From UBA1774 sp045223835 (GTDB lineage Bacteria > Bacillota > Clostridia > Oscillospirales > Oscillospiraceae): a stretch of DNA of 28,762 nucleotides. The position numbers were made by a program, and so were the translations under genes. This document shows positions 22,408 through 28,762 of this stretch, in pieces. A model generated the notes under the pieces. The model saw only the letters and a program-made list of their open reading frames with translations, was not told the origin of the DNA and searched no databases. The stretch covers positions 1-28,762 of the forward strand of contig JBGUZS010000018.1 of NCBI GenBank assembly GCA_045223835.1. The letters are read 5' to 3'. Numbering within the stretch: position 1 is the stretch's first letter; every line of letters starts with the position of its first letter.

Positions 22408-23175
22408 TCAAACGTAATACAGGAACTTCGTGTTGTTCTTCTTATACATCCAGCAGCCCAGGCCCAGAACAATCAGGACGTCCGCGGCGATCAGCAGGTG
22501 GAAGCGGAGGTCGGGCACGGCGTTCTCAATGATGATGCTGCGGAAATACCGGATGAAGAGATACAGCGGATTCAGCAGGAAAAACGACTGGGCCCGTTCA
22601 GAAAACCTGTCCACCGTATAGAATATGGCGGACAGATACATCAGCAGGCGGGTGAAGATCTCATAGAGATACTGCGTATCCCGAAAAAAGATGTACAGCG
22701 CAGACAGGATCATCCCGGTGCCGATATTGAACAGGACCAGGGCGACGATGGGGTAGAGCAGGAACAGATAGTTCAGCGAGGGAGTCAGGGTGTCAAAGGC
22801 GACGAAGATAAACAGGATCACCAGGGTCAGGAGAAAGCTGATCAGCGCCTGGACATTTTTGGACAGCAAAAACAGGTACTTCGGCACGTTGACCTTCGTG
22901 AAGATCCCCGCATTGTCCATCAGCGAGCGCATGCCGCCCTTGGTCGCCTCGGTGAAATAGTTCCAGACCAGAACGCCGCAGAACAGGTAGATGGAAAAAT
23001 GCGGCGTCGTCCTGCCATAGAGCTCCGTAAACACCAGCTTGAGCACAAGCAGCAGAAGAAGGGGGGAAAGCAGGCTCCATCCGATCCCGAGGGCAGTCCG
23101 CTTATACTTCGTCTTGAAATCCCGCTTGACCAGTTCTTCGAAAAGGAAGCGGTGCTGCATCAGCTTCTTGATCAT
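22408..23175 (-). CDS. Polysaccharide ABC exporter, permease subunit (Wzm/TagG-like)
   Basis: A 255-residue ABC-2 type permease with six helices, partner of the ATPase at 19259-20014. Typical features are the cytoplasmic N-terminal helix RFLFEELVKRDFKTKYKRT, then ALGIGWSLLSPLLLLLVLKL, FTEATKGGMRSLMDNAG, FIFVAFDTLTPSLN, FFRDTQYLYEIFTRLLMYLS and the end FLLNPLYLFIRYFRSIII. These match exporters of O-antigen, teichoic acid and capsule chains carried on undecaprenyl phosphate. The ATG at 23175 lies six bases after the stop of the epimerase gene. Two acyltransferase genes separate it from its ATPase, an uncommon arrangement. Confidence 0.92.
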   Translation of the reverse strand: MIKKLMQHRFLFEELVKRDFKTKYKRTALGIGWSLLSPLLLLLVLKLVFTELYGRTTPHFSIYLFCGVLVWNYFTEATKGGMRSLMDNAGIFTKVNVPKYLFLLSKNVQALISFLLTLVILFIFVAFDTLTPSLNYLFLLYPIVALVLFNIGTGMILSALYIFFRDTQYLYEIFTRLLMYLSAIFYTVDRFSERAQSFFLLNPLYLFIRYFRSIIIENAVPDLRFHLLIAADVLIVLGLGCWMYKKNNTKFLYYV

Positions 23176-23181
23176 CGAAAA

Positions 23182-24243
23182 TCACCCGTTGGTCAGCGCG
23201 GAGCGAAAAACCTCCACCGTATGCCGCAGACCCTCGTCCATGGTCACCGCCGGCTGCCAGCCTAAGGCGCAGAGCTTCGACGGATCCAGCCGGACATCCT
23301 GGAACGTGGATGCGCCTTTGGTCTCCAGCTCGTCGGGCAGATCGAAAATTACCCTGCTCCCCGCCACATCCGCCAGCTTCTGGGCCAGCTCCCGCAGGGA
23401 CGGGGTCTGATCCTTATCGGCAATGTTATAGGCGCTGCCGGACTCCCCCTTGGTCAGGACATACAGCAGCGCGCTGACGATATCGTAGATATACAGGTAG
23501 GAGAAGGTCTGCTTCCCCTCGCTCTTGAGGATGATGTCCTCGCCATGAGTCGCCTTGACGATAAACTGGGATATGGCCTTGCTGTCCGTCAGCTGCATCG
23601 TGGAACCGTAGATGCGGCAGAGCCGGGCCGTCACGAAATCGACGCCCTTTGCCTCCCGGAACGCATTGCAGAGCGCTTCGCTGGCCCGCTTGCCCTCAAT
23701 ATATCCCGCGCGAAGGGTGTTGCAGTCGATATAGCCGCAATCCTTCTCATCCAGGTACGGCTTTCCGCTTTGATTATCGCCGTAAACATCCCCGGAGGAG
23801 GTGAACAAAAAGCGGCAGCCGGGCATCCCGGATACCATATTCAGCAGATAATAGGCGCCGAGGATATTGGACATCTCCGTTCCGATGGGATCGCTGGCAT
23901 ACAGGCGGGGATGGGTGTTGCTGGCCATATGGATCACGTAGTCCAGGCGCTCCGGGCATTCCATGGGTTTCTGCACGTCCGCCTTGAAGAAGCTGAGGCC
24001 CGCAGAACAGGCCTCTTCCCCGAAGCGGCTGCGGAATTTTGCCTCATCCCGGCCCACGGCATAAATCGTGATTCCGGCGTCATAATGCGCGTTGCGGTAA
24101 AGAAGGACCTGGATCAGGTATTTGCCCACCATCCCGGTGGCGCCGGTGATCATCATCCGTTTATGGTCGATTTTGGACCAGTCGATATCCAGGGCTGCGC
24201 ATTGCTCGATCTCCCGGGAAAAATCAAAAGCGGCGTTCCTCAT
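23182..24243 (-). CDS. NAD-dependent epimerase/dehydratase (extended SDR)
   Basis: A 353-residue extended SDR acting on a nucleotide- or phosphate-activated sugar. The NAD loop GATGMVGKYL is at about residues 33-42, then VIHMASNTHPRLYA, FTSSGDVYGDN (conserved serine), and the catalytic Y-x-x-x-K in GYIEGKRASE. The C-terminal part with YNIADKDQTPSLRELAQKLA and GWQPAVTMDEGL resembles UDP-sugar decarboxylase and epimerase relatives. The exact substrate is unknown; in this operon it may act on the CDP-activated product. GGAGGAG lies before the ATG at 24243, which overlaps the preceding stop by four bases. Confidence 0.85.
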   Translation of the reverse strand: MRNAAFDFSREIEQCAALDIDWSKIDHKRMMITGATGMVGKYLIQVLLYRNAHYDAGITIYAVGRDEAKFRSRFGEEACSAGLSFFKADVQKPMECPERLDYVIHMASNTHPRLYASDPIGTEMSNILGAYYLLNMVSGMPGCRFLFTSSGDVYGDNQSGKPYLDEKDCGYIDCNTLRAGYIEGKRASEALCNAFREAKGVDFVTARLCRIYGSTMQLTDSKAISQFIVKATHGEDIILKSEGKQTFSYLYIYDIVSALLYVLTKGESGSAYNIADKDQTPSLRELAQKLADVAGSRVIFDLPDELETKGASTFQDVRLDPSKLCALGWQPAVTMDEGLRHTVEVFRSALTNG

Positions 24244-25091
24244 TTCTGCTCCTCCGATCGGATCCAGTCGATGCACAGATTGCAGGCATTTTCCAGATCG
24301 GTCACCCAGGCTTCATTTCCGGTATACCAGAATTCCATCACGAACCGCCGGACGCCCAGGGCATATGCTTTCTGCGTCAGCGTTCTGAAGTCCACATGCC
24401 CGTCTCCGTAAAACAAACCGCCATATCGGTCGGGCTGCACTTCCTTCTCATGGAACGCCAGATAATGGCCCTTCCCCGCCTCCATGTCCCGAAGCATATC
24501 GGCGCGGCTGTTCTTCCAGGCGTTGGTGAGGTTTCCCGCGTCGGGATACAGCTGCAGATACGGGGAATTCACCGTACGGATCGCGCGCATGCATTTTTCG
24601 ATGCTGTCCATGTAATCGTTTTCCATGTTCTCCAGGCCGACCGTCACCCCGCGGGAAGCGGCATACTCCATTGCAGCCGTCAGGTTCCGGAGAAAGCGCG
24701 CGTCCGTTTCCTCGTCCCGCGGATCGAATTTTGGCGTGTCGCAGGCAGGGATCTGGATGAGCCGTATCCCCGCCTGAAGGGCAAGATCCACCGCATGCCG
24801 GAAGATATCCATCCCTCTTTCCGCAGCGGCCGGATCCGGGCTGCCCAGCGTATAGGTGCCGATGGCGCTGAGGCCCATGGAATAGACCGGGGCTCCGCCT
24901 TCCGCCGCAGCCGCTCTGAGCTCCGCCGCAAACCCCGGATCATAGACCCGGCGGATCCGCTGCTCCGTGCGGTCGATGCTGAGCTCAAAGAAATCATATC
25001 CGGCGCTGCCGGCATGCCTGAGCATCTCGGAAATCGAAAGCGACTCCGGAAACGCCTTCTCATACACGCCGATCATACAGCTCCGGCTCAT
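24240..25091 (-). CDS. UlaE-like L-ribulose/L-xylulose-5-phosphate 3-epimerase family protein
   Basis: A 283-residue TIM-barrel sugar-phosphate epimerase. IGVYEKAFPESLSI near the start, SMGLSAIGTYTLGSPD, LQLYPDAGNLTNAW, and the C-terminal VMEFWYTGN closely follow the pattern of L-xylulose-5-phosphate 3-epimerase UlaE (GIYEKALP, LYPDIGNLSAW). Candidate metal ligands are E in GLENMEND, D in YPDAGN, H in LAFHEKE, and E in VMEFW. It would supply or interconvert a pentulose 5-phosphate. No ascorbate or arabinose catabolic genes are present; it sits between a cytidylyltransferase and an epimerase, so the product is probably used for glycan building. ATG at 25091 overlaps the ispD-type stop (ATGA); an alternative ATG at 25076 has GGAG before it. 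Confidence 0.8.
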   Translation of the reverse strand: MSRSCMIGVYEKAFPESLSISEMLRHAGSAGYDFFELSIDRTEQRIRRVYDPGFAAELRAAAAEGGAPVYSMGLSAIGTYTLGSPDPAAAERGMDIFRHAVDLALQAGIRLIQIPACDTPKFDPRDEETDARFLRNLTAAMEYAASRGVTVGLENMENDYMDSIEKCMRAIRTVNSPYLQLYPDAGNLTNAWKNSRADMLRDMEAGKGHYLAFHEKEVQPDRYGGLFYGDGHVDFRTLTQKAYALGVRRFVMEFWYTGNEAWVTDLENACNLCIDWIRSEEQK

Positions 25092-25804
25092 TGTCTCAGC
25101 CAATCCGGGCGCTTCGCGTGCAGCAGCGCCATGAAGATCTCGATATCCTCCGAGGTCGTCAGCTTCAGGTTCTTCTCGGATCCGATGGACATGTACACCG
25201 GCTTTCCCATTTCGATATACAGCGTGCAGGACGCGATGGAATTCGTGATGCCGCGCTTAAGGGCCTCCTTATGGACTCCGACGATCTCCTGCAGGAAGAA
25301 GGTCTGAGGCGTCTGCGTGCTCTTGAGATTGTCTCTCGGGATCGTCGTATCGGAAACAAGCCCGTCGGAAGTTTTCAGCATGGCCGCAGTACAGGGGATC
25401 ACGGTGATCGCATTGCCGTACTGCCGGCAGACCCGGATATTATCCGAGATGATATCCGCACTGACCATGGGCCGGATGGCGTCATGGATCAGGACAATAT
25501 CATCGGGATCGGTATGGCGGGAGGCAATATCGAACAAACCGTTGCGGATGGAGTCCTGGCCCACGGCGCCGCCGTTGACGATGTTCTCCAGCTTGGTAAT
25601 GCCAAACTGCTTGGAATAGGCGCGGAGGATGTCATGCCAGCCCTCCAGGCAGACGACCTCGATGGCGTCGATGTTGGGATGATGCTGAAACGCCTCCAGC
25701 GTATAGATGATGACCGGTTTGTCATACACGTTGATGAACTGCTTCGGGATATCCTGGTGCATTCTCGCGCCGACTCCGCCGGCAATAATCAGGGCAATAT
25801 TCAT
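25088..25804 (-). CDS. IspD/TarI-family cytidylyltransferase (probable CDP-polyol or CDP-pentulose synthase)
   Basis: A 238-residue enzyme that joins CTP to an alcohol phosphate. The nucleotide loop IIAGGVGARMHQDIPKQF is at the N-terminus; GGAVGQDSIRNGL, VLIHDAIRPMV, and KSTQTPQTFFL follow, as in IspD and TarI. IspD makes CDP-methylerythritol for isoprenoids, TarI makes CDP-ribitol for teichoic acid. Flanking LicD genes and length near 238 favour a TarI-like role on ribitol 5-phosphate or a pentulose phosphate. The usual TarJ reductase partner is missing; AraD- and UlaE-like proteins take its place. ATG at 25804 follows an AAAGGAAAG site. Confidence 0.85.
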   Translation of the reverse strand: MNIALIIAGGVGARMHQDIPKQFINVYDKPVIIYTLEAFQHHPNIDAIEVVCLEGWHDILRAYSKQFGITKLENIVNGGAVGQDSIRNGLFDIASRHTDPDDIVLIHDAIRPMVSADIISDNIRVCRQYGNAITVIPCTAAMLKTSDGLVSDTTIPRDNLKSTQTPQTFFLQEIVGVHKEALKRGITNSIASCTLYIEMGKPVYMSIGSEKNLKLTTSEDIEIFMALLHAKRPDWLRQ

Positions 25805-25831
25805 GGTGCCATACTTTCCTTTCTTATTCTC

Positions 25832-27382
25832 TCAGCGTCCGGTGCGGCGGGAGTCCGCTGCCGGAACGGTTCCTTTCGGCGGGGTGACCCAGACCGCGTC
25901 GCAGTTGTGGTGAGATTTTCGTTTATTCAGGGGAGGAAGCGTCATATAGTCTTTGTAGATGTTCGACAGATACTCGTCATACCCCGCGCAGATCATACAG
26001 GTGAGATTTTCAAACTTCACATCGTAATACTTGCTGAAGGTCGCCGCATGGAGAAGCTCTCTGCTGCCGTACTGGGAGGTGAAGTTGCCCACATACTTTC
26101 CGCCGTCGAAGGGGTACTTCTGCATGGCCTTATTCATTTTCCGATTCCAGAAATGGATATCCGTGCATTTCCGCAGCAGCTTTTTGGCCATCACGAAGAT
26201 GGGGCCCTTGCTTCTGTAGGATTTGCGGTTGGGATTCTGGATCACCGCCCTGCGGAAGCGCACCAGCAGACGCATATACCGCATATGCCGCTTTCTCTTT
26301 CCCGCGTTGTCGGGAAGTCCGTCCACAACGCAGACGTCCAGGAACAGCCCTTTTCCCGCGCCGGCTGTATTGGGGGAATACTCGATCAGCGTCCAGGTAT
26401 CGATCAGCCGCCCGAAAACATAATTGAAGTTCGGATCCTTCTGCAGCGTGATGAACTCAAAGCGCCCCCCCTCCGGAAAGACGGAGGCCAGCTTCTCAAA
26501 CTCCGGACGGGTAAGGAAAACATCCACGTCATCGTCCCAGGGGATGATCCCCCCGTGCCGGACGGCGCCGAGGAGCGTGCCGCCGGTGAGGGAGTATTTG
26601 ACGCCGTTTTCTCTGCAAACCCGATCAAAATACTCCAGCATGGCGAGATTGACGCTTCTGGCCTGCTGAGCGGTCACCTTTGTGCCCGGAACGCCGACCG
26701 GCTCCGCCGGGAGAAGCTGGGTCTGCCGCTCTTCAAAAAACCGGACGGCAAGGTCCTCCGACATCGGCTGACATTCGCCCCCGGCGAGCATCCGGGTATC
26801 CCATGCCGCCTCAGCGGTTTTTTCCAGGTAATTGGCATAATCGATGGTCTTCAGCGGCAGCTCGTTCCAGACCAACGCGCCATCCTGATTCAGGAGCAGG
26901 GCGCCGAAGGGAAGCACCTCGGTTTGTTTCAGTTCGTCCAATACCGCCTCGGCGCTCGCCTCGGCATAGGACTTTCCCTGGGCTTCCTTTTCCGCAGTCG
27001 GCTTTGTGCAGGGGATTGCCTGCTTGAAATACATGGCATGATACTTGCCGAGAACGGGGATCCCTTCCCCGGCCTGGGCAAAGCTCATGGTCTTGGTGGG
27101 ATATACATGGGCGATGGATCCGATCTGCGGATAGGCCCTGTACACCGCCAGGTGCATTTCCGCGTCCAGGGGCAGCGCGCCGTTTCCGCTCAGGACGGTT
27201 CCATTTTCCAGGGAGACCGCAAGGAAGTTCTCTTCTTCCGCCGGCTGACCCGCCGCCTTGAAAACAACGGTGTTCGTGAATCTGTCCACGGCGGAAACAT
27301 GGGCTTCCGCATATGTATTCAGCTTATCCCGGGAAATCTCTCTGTTTGCCATCAACGCCAGCTTTATTGTGACCTCAACCAT
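25832..27382 (-). CDS. Fusion of AraD-like class II aldolase domain and LicD phosphotransferase domain
   Basis: A 516-residue protein with two domains rarely joined. Residues 1-205 resemble L-ribulose-5-phosphate 4-epimerase AraD: HLAVYRAYPQIGSIAHVYP, FAQAGEGIPVLGKYHAMYF, QAIPCTK and LLNQDGALVWN. The AraD zinc ligands are altered: H92-x-Y94 replaces H-x-H, and D167 replaces the third histidine. Residues 245-500 are a LicD domain: YSLTGGTLLGAVRHGGIIPW, the metal motif D283-D-D-V-D287, and GKGLFLDVCVVDGLPD. LicD enzymes, including animal FKRP, transfer a phosphoalcohol from a CDP carrier to a glycan. The start overlaps the stop of the preceding AraD-like gene by one base. Confidence 0.88.
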   Translation of the reverse strand: MVEVTIKLALMANREISRDKLNTYAEAHVSAVDRFTNTVVFKAAGQPAEEENFLAVSLENGTVLSGNGALPLDAEMHLAVYRAYPQIGSIAHVYPTKTMSFAQAGEGIPVLGKYHAMYFKQAIPCTKPTAEKEAQGKSYAEASAEAVLDELKQTEVLPFGALLLNQDGALVWNELPLKTIDYANYLEKTAEAAWDTRMLAGGECQPMSEDLAVRFFEERQTQLLPAEPVGVPGTKVTAQQARSVNLAMLEYFDRVCRENGVKYSLTGGTLLGAVRHGGIIPWDDDVDVFLTRPEFEKLASVFPEGGRFEFITLQKDPNFNYVFGRLIDTWTLIEYSPNTAGAGKGLFLDVCVVDGLPDNAGKRKRHMRYMRLLVRFRRAVIQNPNRKSYRSKGPIFVMAKKLLRKCTDIHFWNRKMNKAMQKYPFDGGKYVGNFTSQYGSRELLHAATFSKYYDVKFENLTCMICAGYDEYLSNIYKDYMTLPPLNKRKSHHNCDAVWVTPPKGTVPAADSRRTGR

Positions 27383-28071
27383 CAGCCTGCATCCTCATTT
27401 CCGAAAACTTTCGTCTTTCTCTCCTGCATGACCCTTGACCACGCGGCCTGGGCGGCGGTCTCCAATCTCATCGCCGTTTCAATCGTCTCCCTGGGAGACA
27501 TGCTCCAGACCAGCGCGCCGTCATGGTGCAGCAGCAGTCCTCCGGAGGTGACGACCGATCCTTCCTCCAGAGCCTCCGCCATTTCCGCCTCCCTCAGTCT
27601 GCAGATGGGCTCCGTATCCCCTTCATATATTCCGGCACAGCATCTGATCGAATCGCCGAACTCCGGCCGATGATCCGCCGTCATGACAGGGATATCCGCT
27701 CCCGCCTGGGAGAAGGGCATTGCATTCGGCGGATAGACATGCGCGATGGAGTTGATCTGCGGATATCGCCTATAGAGAGCCAGGTGGATCCGGATATCCA
27801 GCGGGAGCGTTCCCCGCTCATGTGTCCGCCGGCCGTTCCACAGATATACGCCGATGAGGTTTTCCCGTTTCAGTGGGGCGTCTGCCTCCTTGAACCAGAC
27901 GATGTCGGTATTTCTGTCGATGGCGGAAATATGCGATTTGCTGTACTTGTTCAGGGGTTTTTTCAGGATCTCTTTGTTTGCGGTCACAAGACAGTCCTGC
28001 AGCAGCGGCTTTGCCTCCGGTCTCTTCGCTTTCGGCTTTTTCGCCGCCGGCTTCTTGTCCATCTCTCTCAT
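27382..28071 (-). CDS. AraD-like class II aldolase/epimerase domain protein with altered metal site
   Basis: A 229-residue protein with a lysine- and proline-rich first 22 residues (KKPAAKKPKAKRPEAKP) followed by one AraD-like domain: LALYRRYPQINSIAHVYPP, FSQAGADIPVM, LLLHHDGALVW. It is paralogous to the N-terminal half of the next gene. The same key residues have changed as there: Y113 in place of the second zinc histidine and D184 in place of the third; the HADYF aspartate region reads HRPEF. It is therefore unlikely to be a normal ribulose-phosphate 4-epimerase. Start options are GTG 28074, ATG 28071 and ATG 28062; I use 28071. It begins 12 bases after the LicD gene. Confidence 0.8.
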   Translation of the reverse strand: MREMDKKPAAKKPKAKRPEAKPLLQDCLVTANKEILKKPLNKYSKSHISAIDRNTDIVWFKEADAPLKRENLIGVYLWNGRRTHERGTLPLDIRIHLALYRRYPQINSIAHVYPPNAMPFSQAGADIPVMTADHRPEFGDSIRCCAGIYEGDTEPICRLREAEMAEALEEGSVVTSGGLLLHHDGALVWSMSPRETIETAMRLETAAQAAWSRVMQERKTKVFGNEDAG

Positions 28072-28083
28072 CACCTGCTCTCT

Positions 28084-28762
28084 TTAATTCAGCTCAGGAA
28101 ACCGGGTCTTATCCAGGTCGATGTGCGTGCTCCGGCTTTCAGCTGGGGGAACCGTCATATAGCCTTCCCCATATAACTGCTGCAGGAGCTTATCCTGCGA
28201 CCCGGGAATACGGCACATCCGGCCTTCAAACTCATGCAGCTGCGCCTCCCCGTACCATTCCGCCGGAAAGACCTCCCGACCATACCCATAAGCGCCGGAA
28301 TAGGACGCCAGATAGTCTCCCGCGCTGCAGCGCGCCGAAATGGCAAGCACAGCCCTTCTGGCCTTCCCCAGCTGCTTTTTCCCGAGCATTCGGAGCAGCG
28401 CGTACCCCAGCTTGCCGCTCAGCTCCCGGTAGGGGACGTATGGCTCGCCGCTTACGATCTGACCGCGATAGTTCATCACCGCCAGGATATTGAAGAGGAA
28501 GTGACTCAGCAGCCCCGGCCGCGGACAGAGATCCAGGGGAAAAAGGTCGATATAGATCCCTTTATGAAACCGGGAATCCCGAAACCGTTCTTCATAGATC
28601 TCCGTCCCGTTCATCCGCAGCTTTGCATAGGTGAGGGCATAATCCGGATCGGTCTCCGGCGACTGATAAAAAAAGCGCCCGTTCAAACACTGCCGGCAAA
28701 GCGAAGCGAAACGGTCGTAATCCGCCCGGGGCATGGCGACGTCGATATCGTCATCCCAGGGG
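28084..28762 (-). CDS. LicD family phosphotransferase, 5' end cut by window edge
   Basis: The frame stays open to the edge and begins PWDDDIDVAMPRADYDRF, the metal-binding motif of LicD proteins, so only the first part (about 80-100 residues in the family) is missing. Further LicD features are LTYAKLRMNGTEIYEERF and KGIYIDLFPLDLCPRPG. The C-terminus has DKLLQQLYGEGYMTVPP, matching the end of the LicD domain in the fusion protein (YLSNIYKDYMTLPP). It probably transfers a phosphoalcohol from a CDP donor to a surface glycan. It is the first visible gene of the long operon; the promoter is outside the window. Confidence 0.9.
   Translation of the reverse strand, partial: PWDDDIDVAMPRADYDRFASLCRQCLNGRFFYQSPETDPDYALTYAKLRMNGTEIYEERFRDSRFHKGIYIDLFPLDLCPRPGLLSHFLFNILAVMNYRGQIVSGEPYVPYRELSGKLGYALLRMLGKKQLGKARRAVLAISARCSAGDYLASYSGAYGYGREVFPAEWYGEAQLHEFEGRMCRIPGSQDKLLQQLYGEGYMTVPPAESRSTHIDLDKTRFPELN

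Noticed and set aside
25091..27673. 860-codon plus-strand open frame
   Set aside because: It lies opposite the cytidylyltransferase and AraD-LicD genes, all firmly identified by motifs; its protein has no family features.
1..28762. Mobile elements, CRISPR arrays, tRNA and rRNA genes
   Set aside because: I looked for transposase motifs, direct-repeat arrays, clover-leaf tRNA arms and rRNA signatures and saw none. A covariance search could still find a short RNA I missed.

Overview
The window reads as a stretch of chromosome from a GC-rich (by eye about 60 %) Gram-positive anaerobe, most likely a gut-type Clostridia member of the Bacillota. Reasons: strong AAGGAGG-type ribosome sites, frequent sigma-A-like promoters with 17-bp spacers, and a gene set typical of that class (TmcAL/YlbM next to acetate kinase, a NusG-domain-II protein paired with a Gx/HepS-like membrane protein, VanZ, CopA, a glycine riboswitch ahead of an amino-acid:cation symporter). 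The species cannot be named from the sequence. No tRNA, rRNA, CRISPR array, insertion sequence or integrase was recognised.

Positions 1-18,400 are mostly core genes in short, often divergent units. Reading left to right: tsaE-tsaB-upp (minus, upp cut by the edge); a lone GIY-YIG protein (plus); a RodA/FtsW-type protein (plus); tmcAL (minus) divergent from ackA (plus) across a shared palindrome; a Cys-rich small protein plus cca (minus), divergent from an SDR (plus) across what looks like a symmetric bidirectional promoter; a PP2C phosphatase (minus); a NusG-II/Gx pair (plus); a copper ATPase fused to a CopZ-like domain (plus); a six-hairpin glycosidase (minus); an AGCS symporter (minus) behind a tandem glycine riboswitch; and a methyltransferase plus VanZ pair (plus).

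Positions 18,532-28,762 are one long minus-strand, tightly packed accessory operon whose start lies beyond the right edge. In transcription order: LicD (partial), an AraD-like domain protein, an AraD-like/LicD fusion, an IspD/TarI-type cytidylyltransferase, a UlaE-like sugar-phosphate epimerase, an NAD-dependent epimerase/dehydratase, a polysaccharide ABC permease, two tandem acyltransferase-3 proteins, the ABC ATPase, and a voltage-gated-type potassium channel. The likely theme is synthesis of a CDP-activated polyol or pentulose phosphate, its transfer to a surface glycan by LicD enzymes, acylation of the glycan, and ABC export. The enzyme logic resembles the ISPD/FKTN/FKRP ribitol-phosphate route of animals and the TarI route of teichoic acids.

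The observations I would follow first are: the AraD-LicD fusion and the shared loss of AraD active-site residues in both AraD-like domains; the CopA-CopZ fusion that keeps a perfect ribosome site and ATG ahead of the CopZ part; the riboswitch-bypassing second promoter of the AGCS gene; and the palindrome shared by the tmcAL and ackA promoters. All functional assignments rest on recognised motifs and context, not on database searches.
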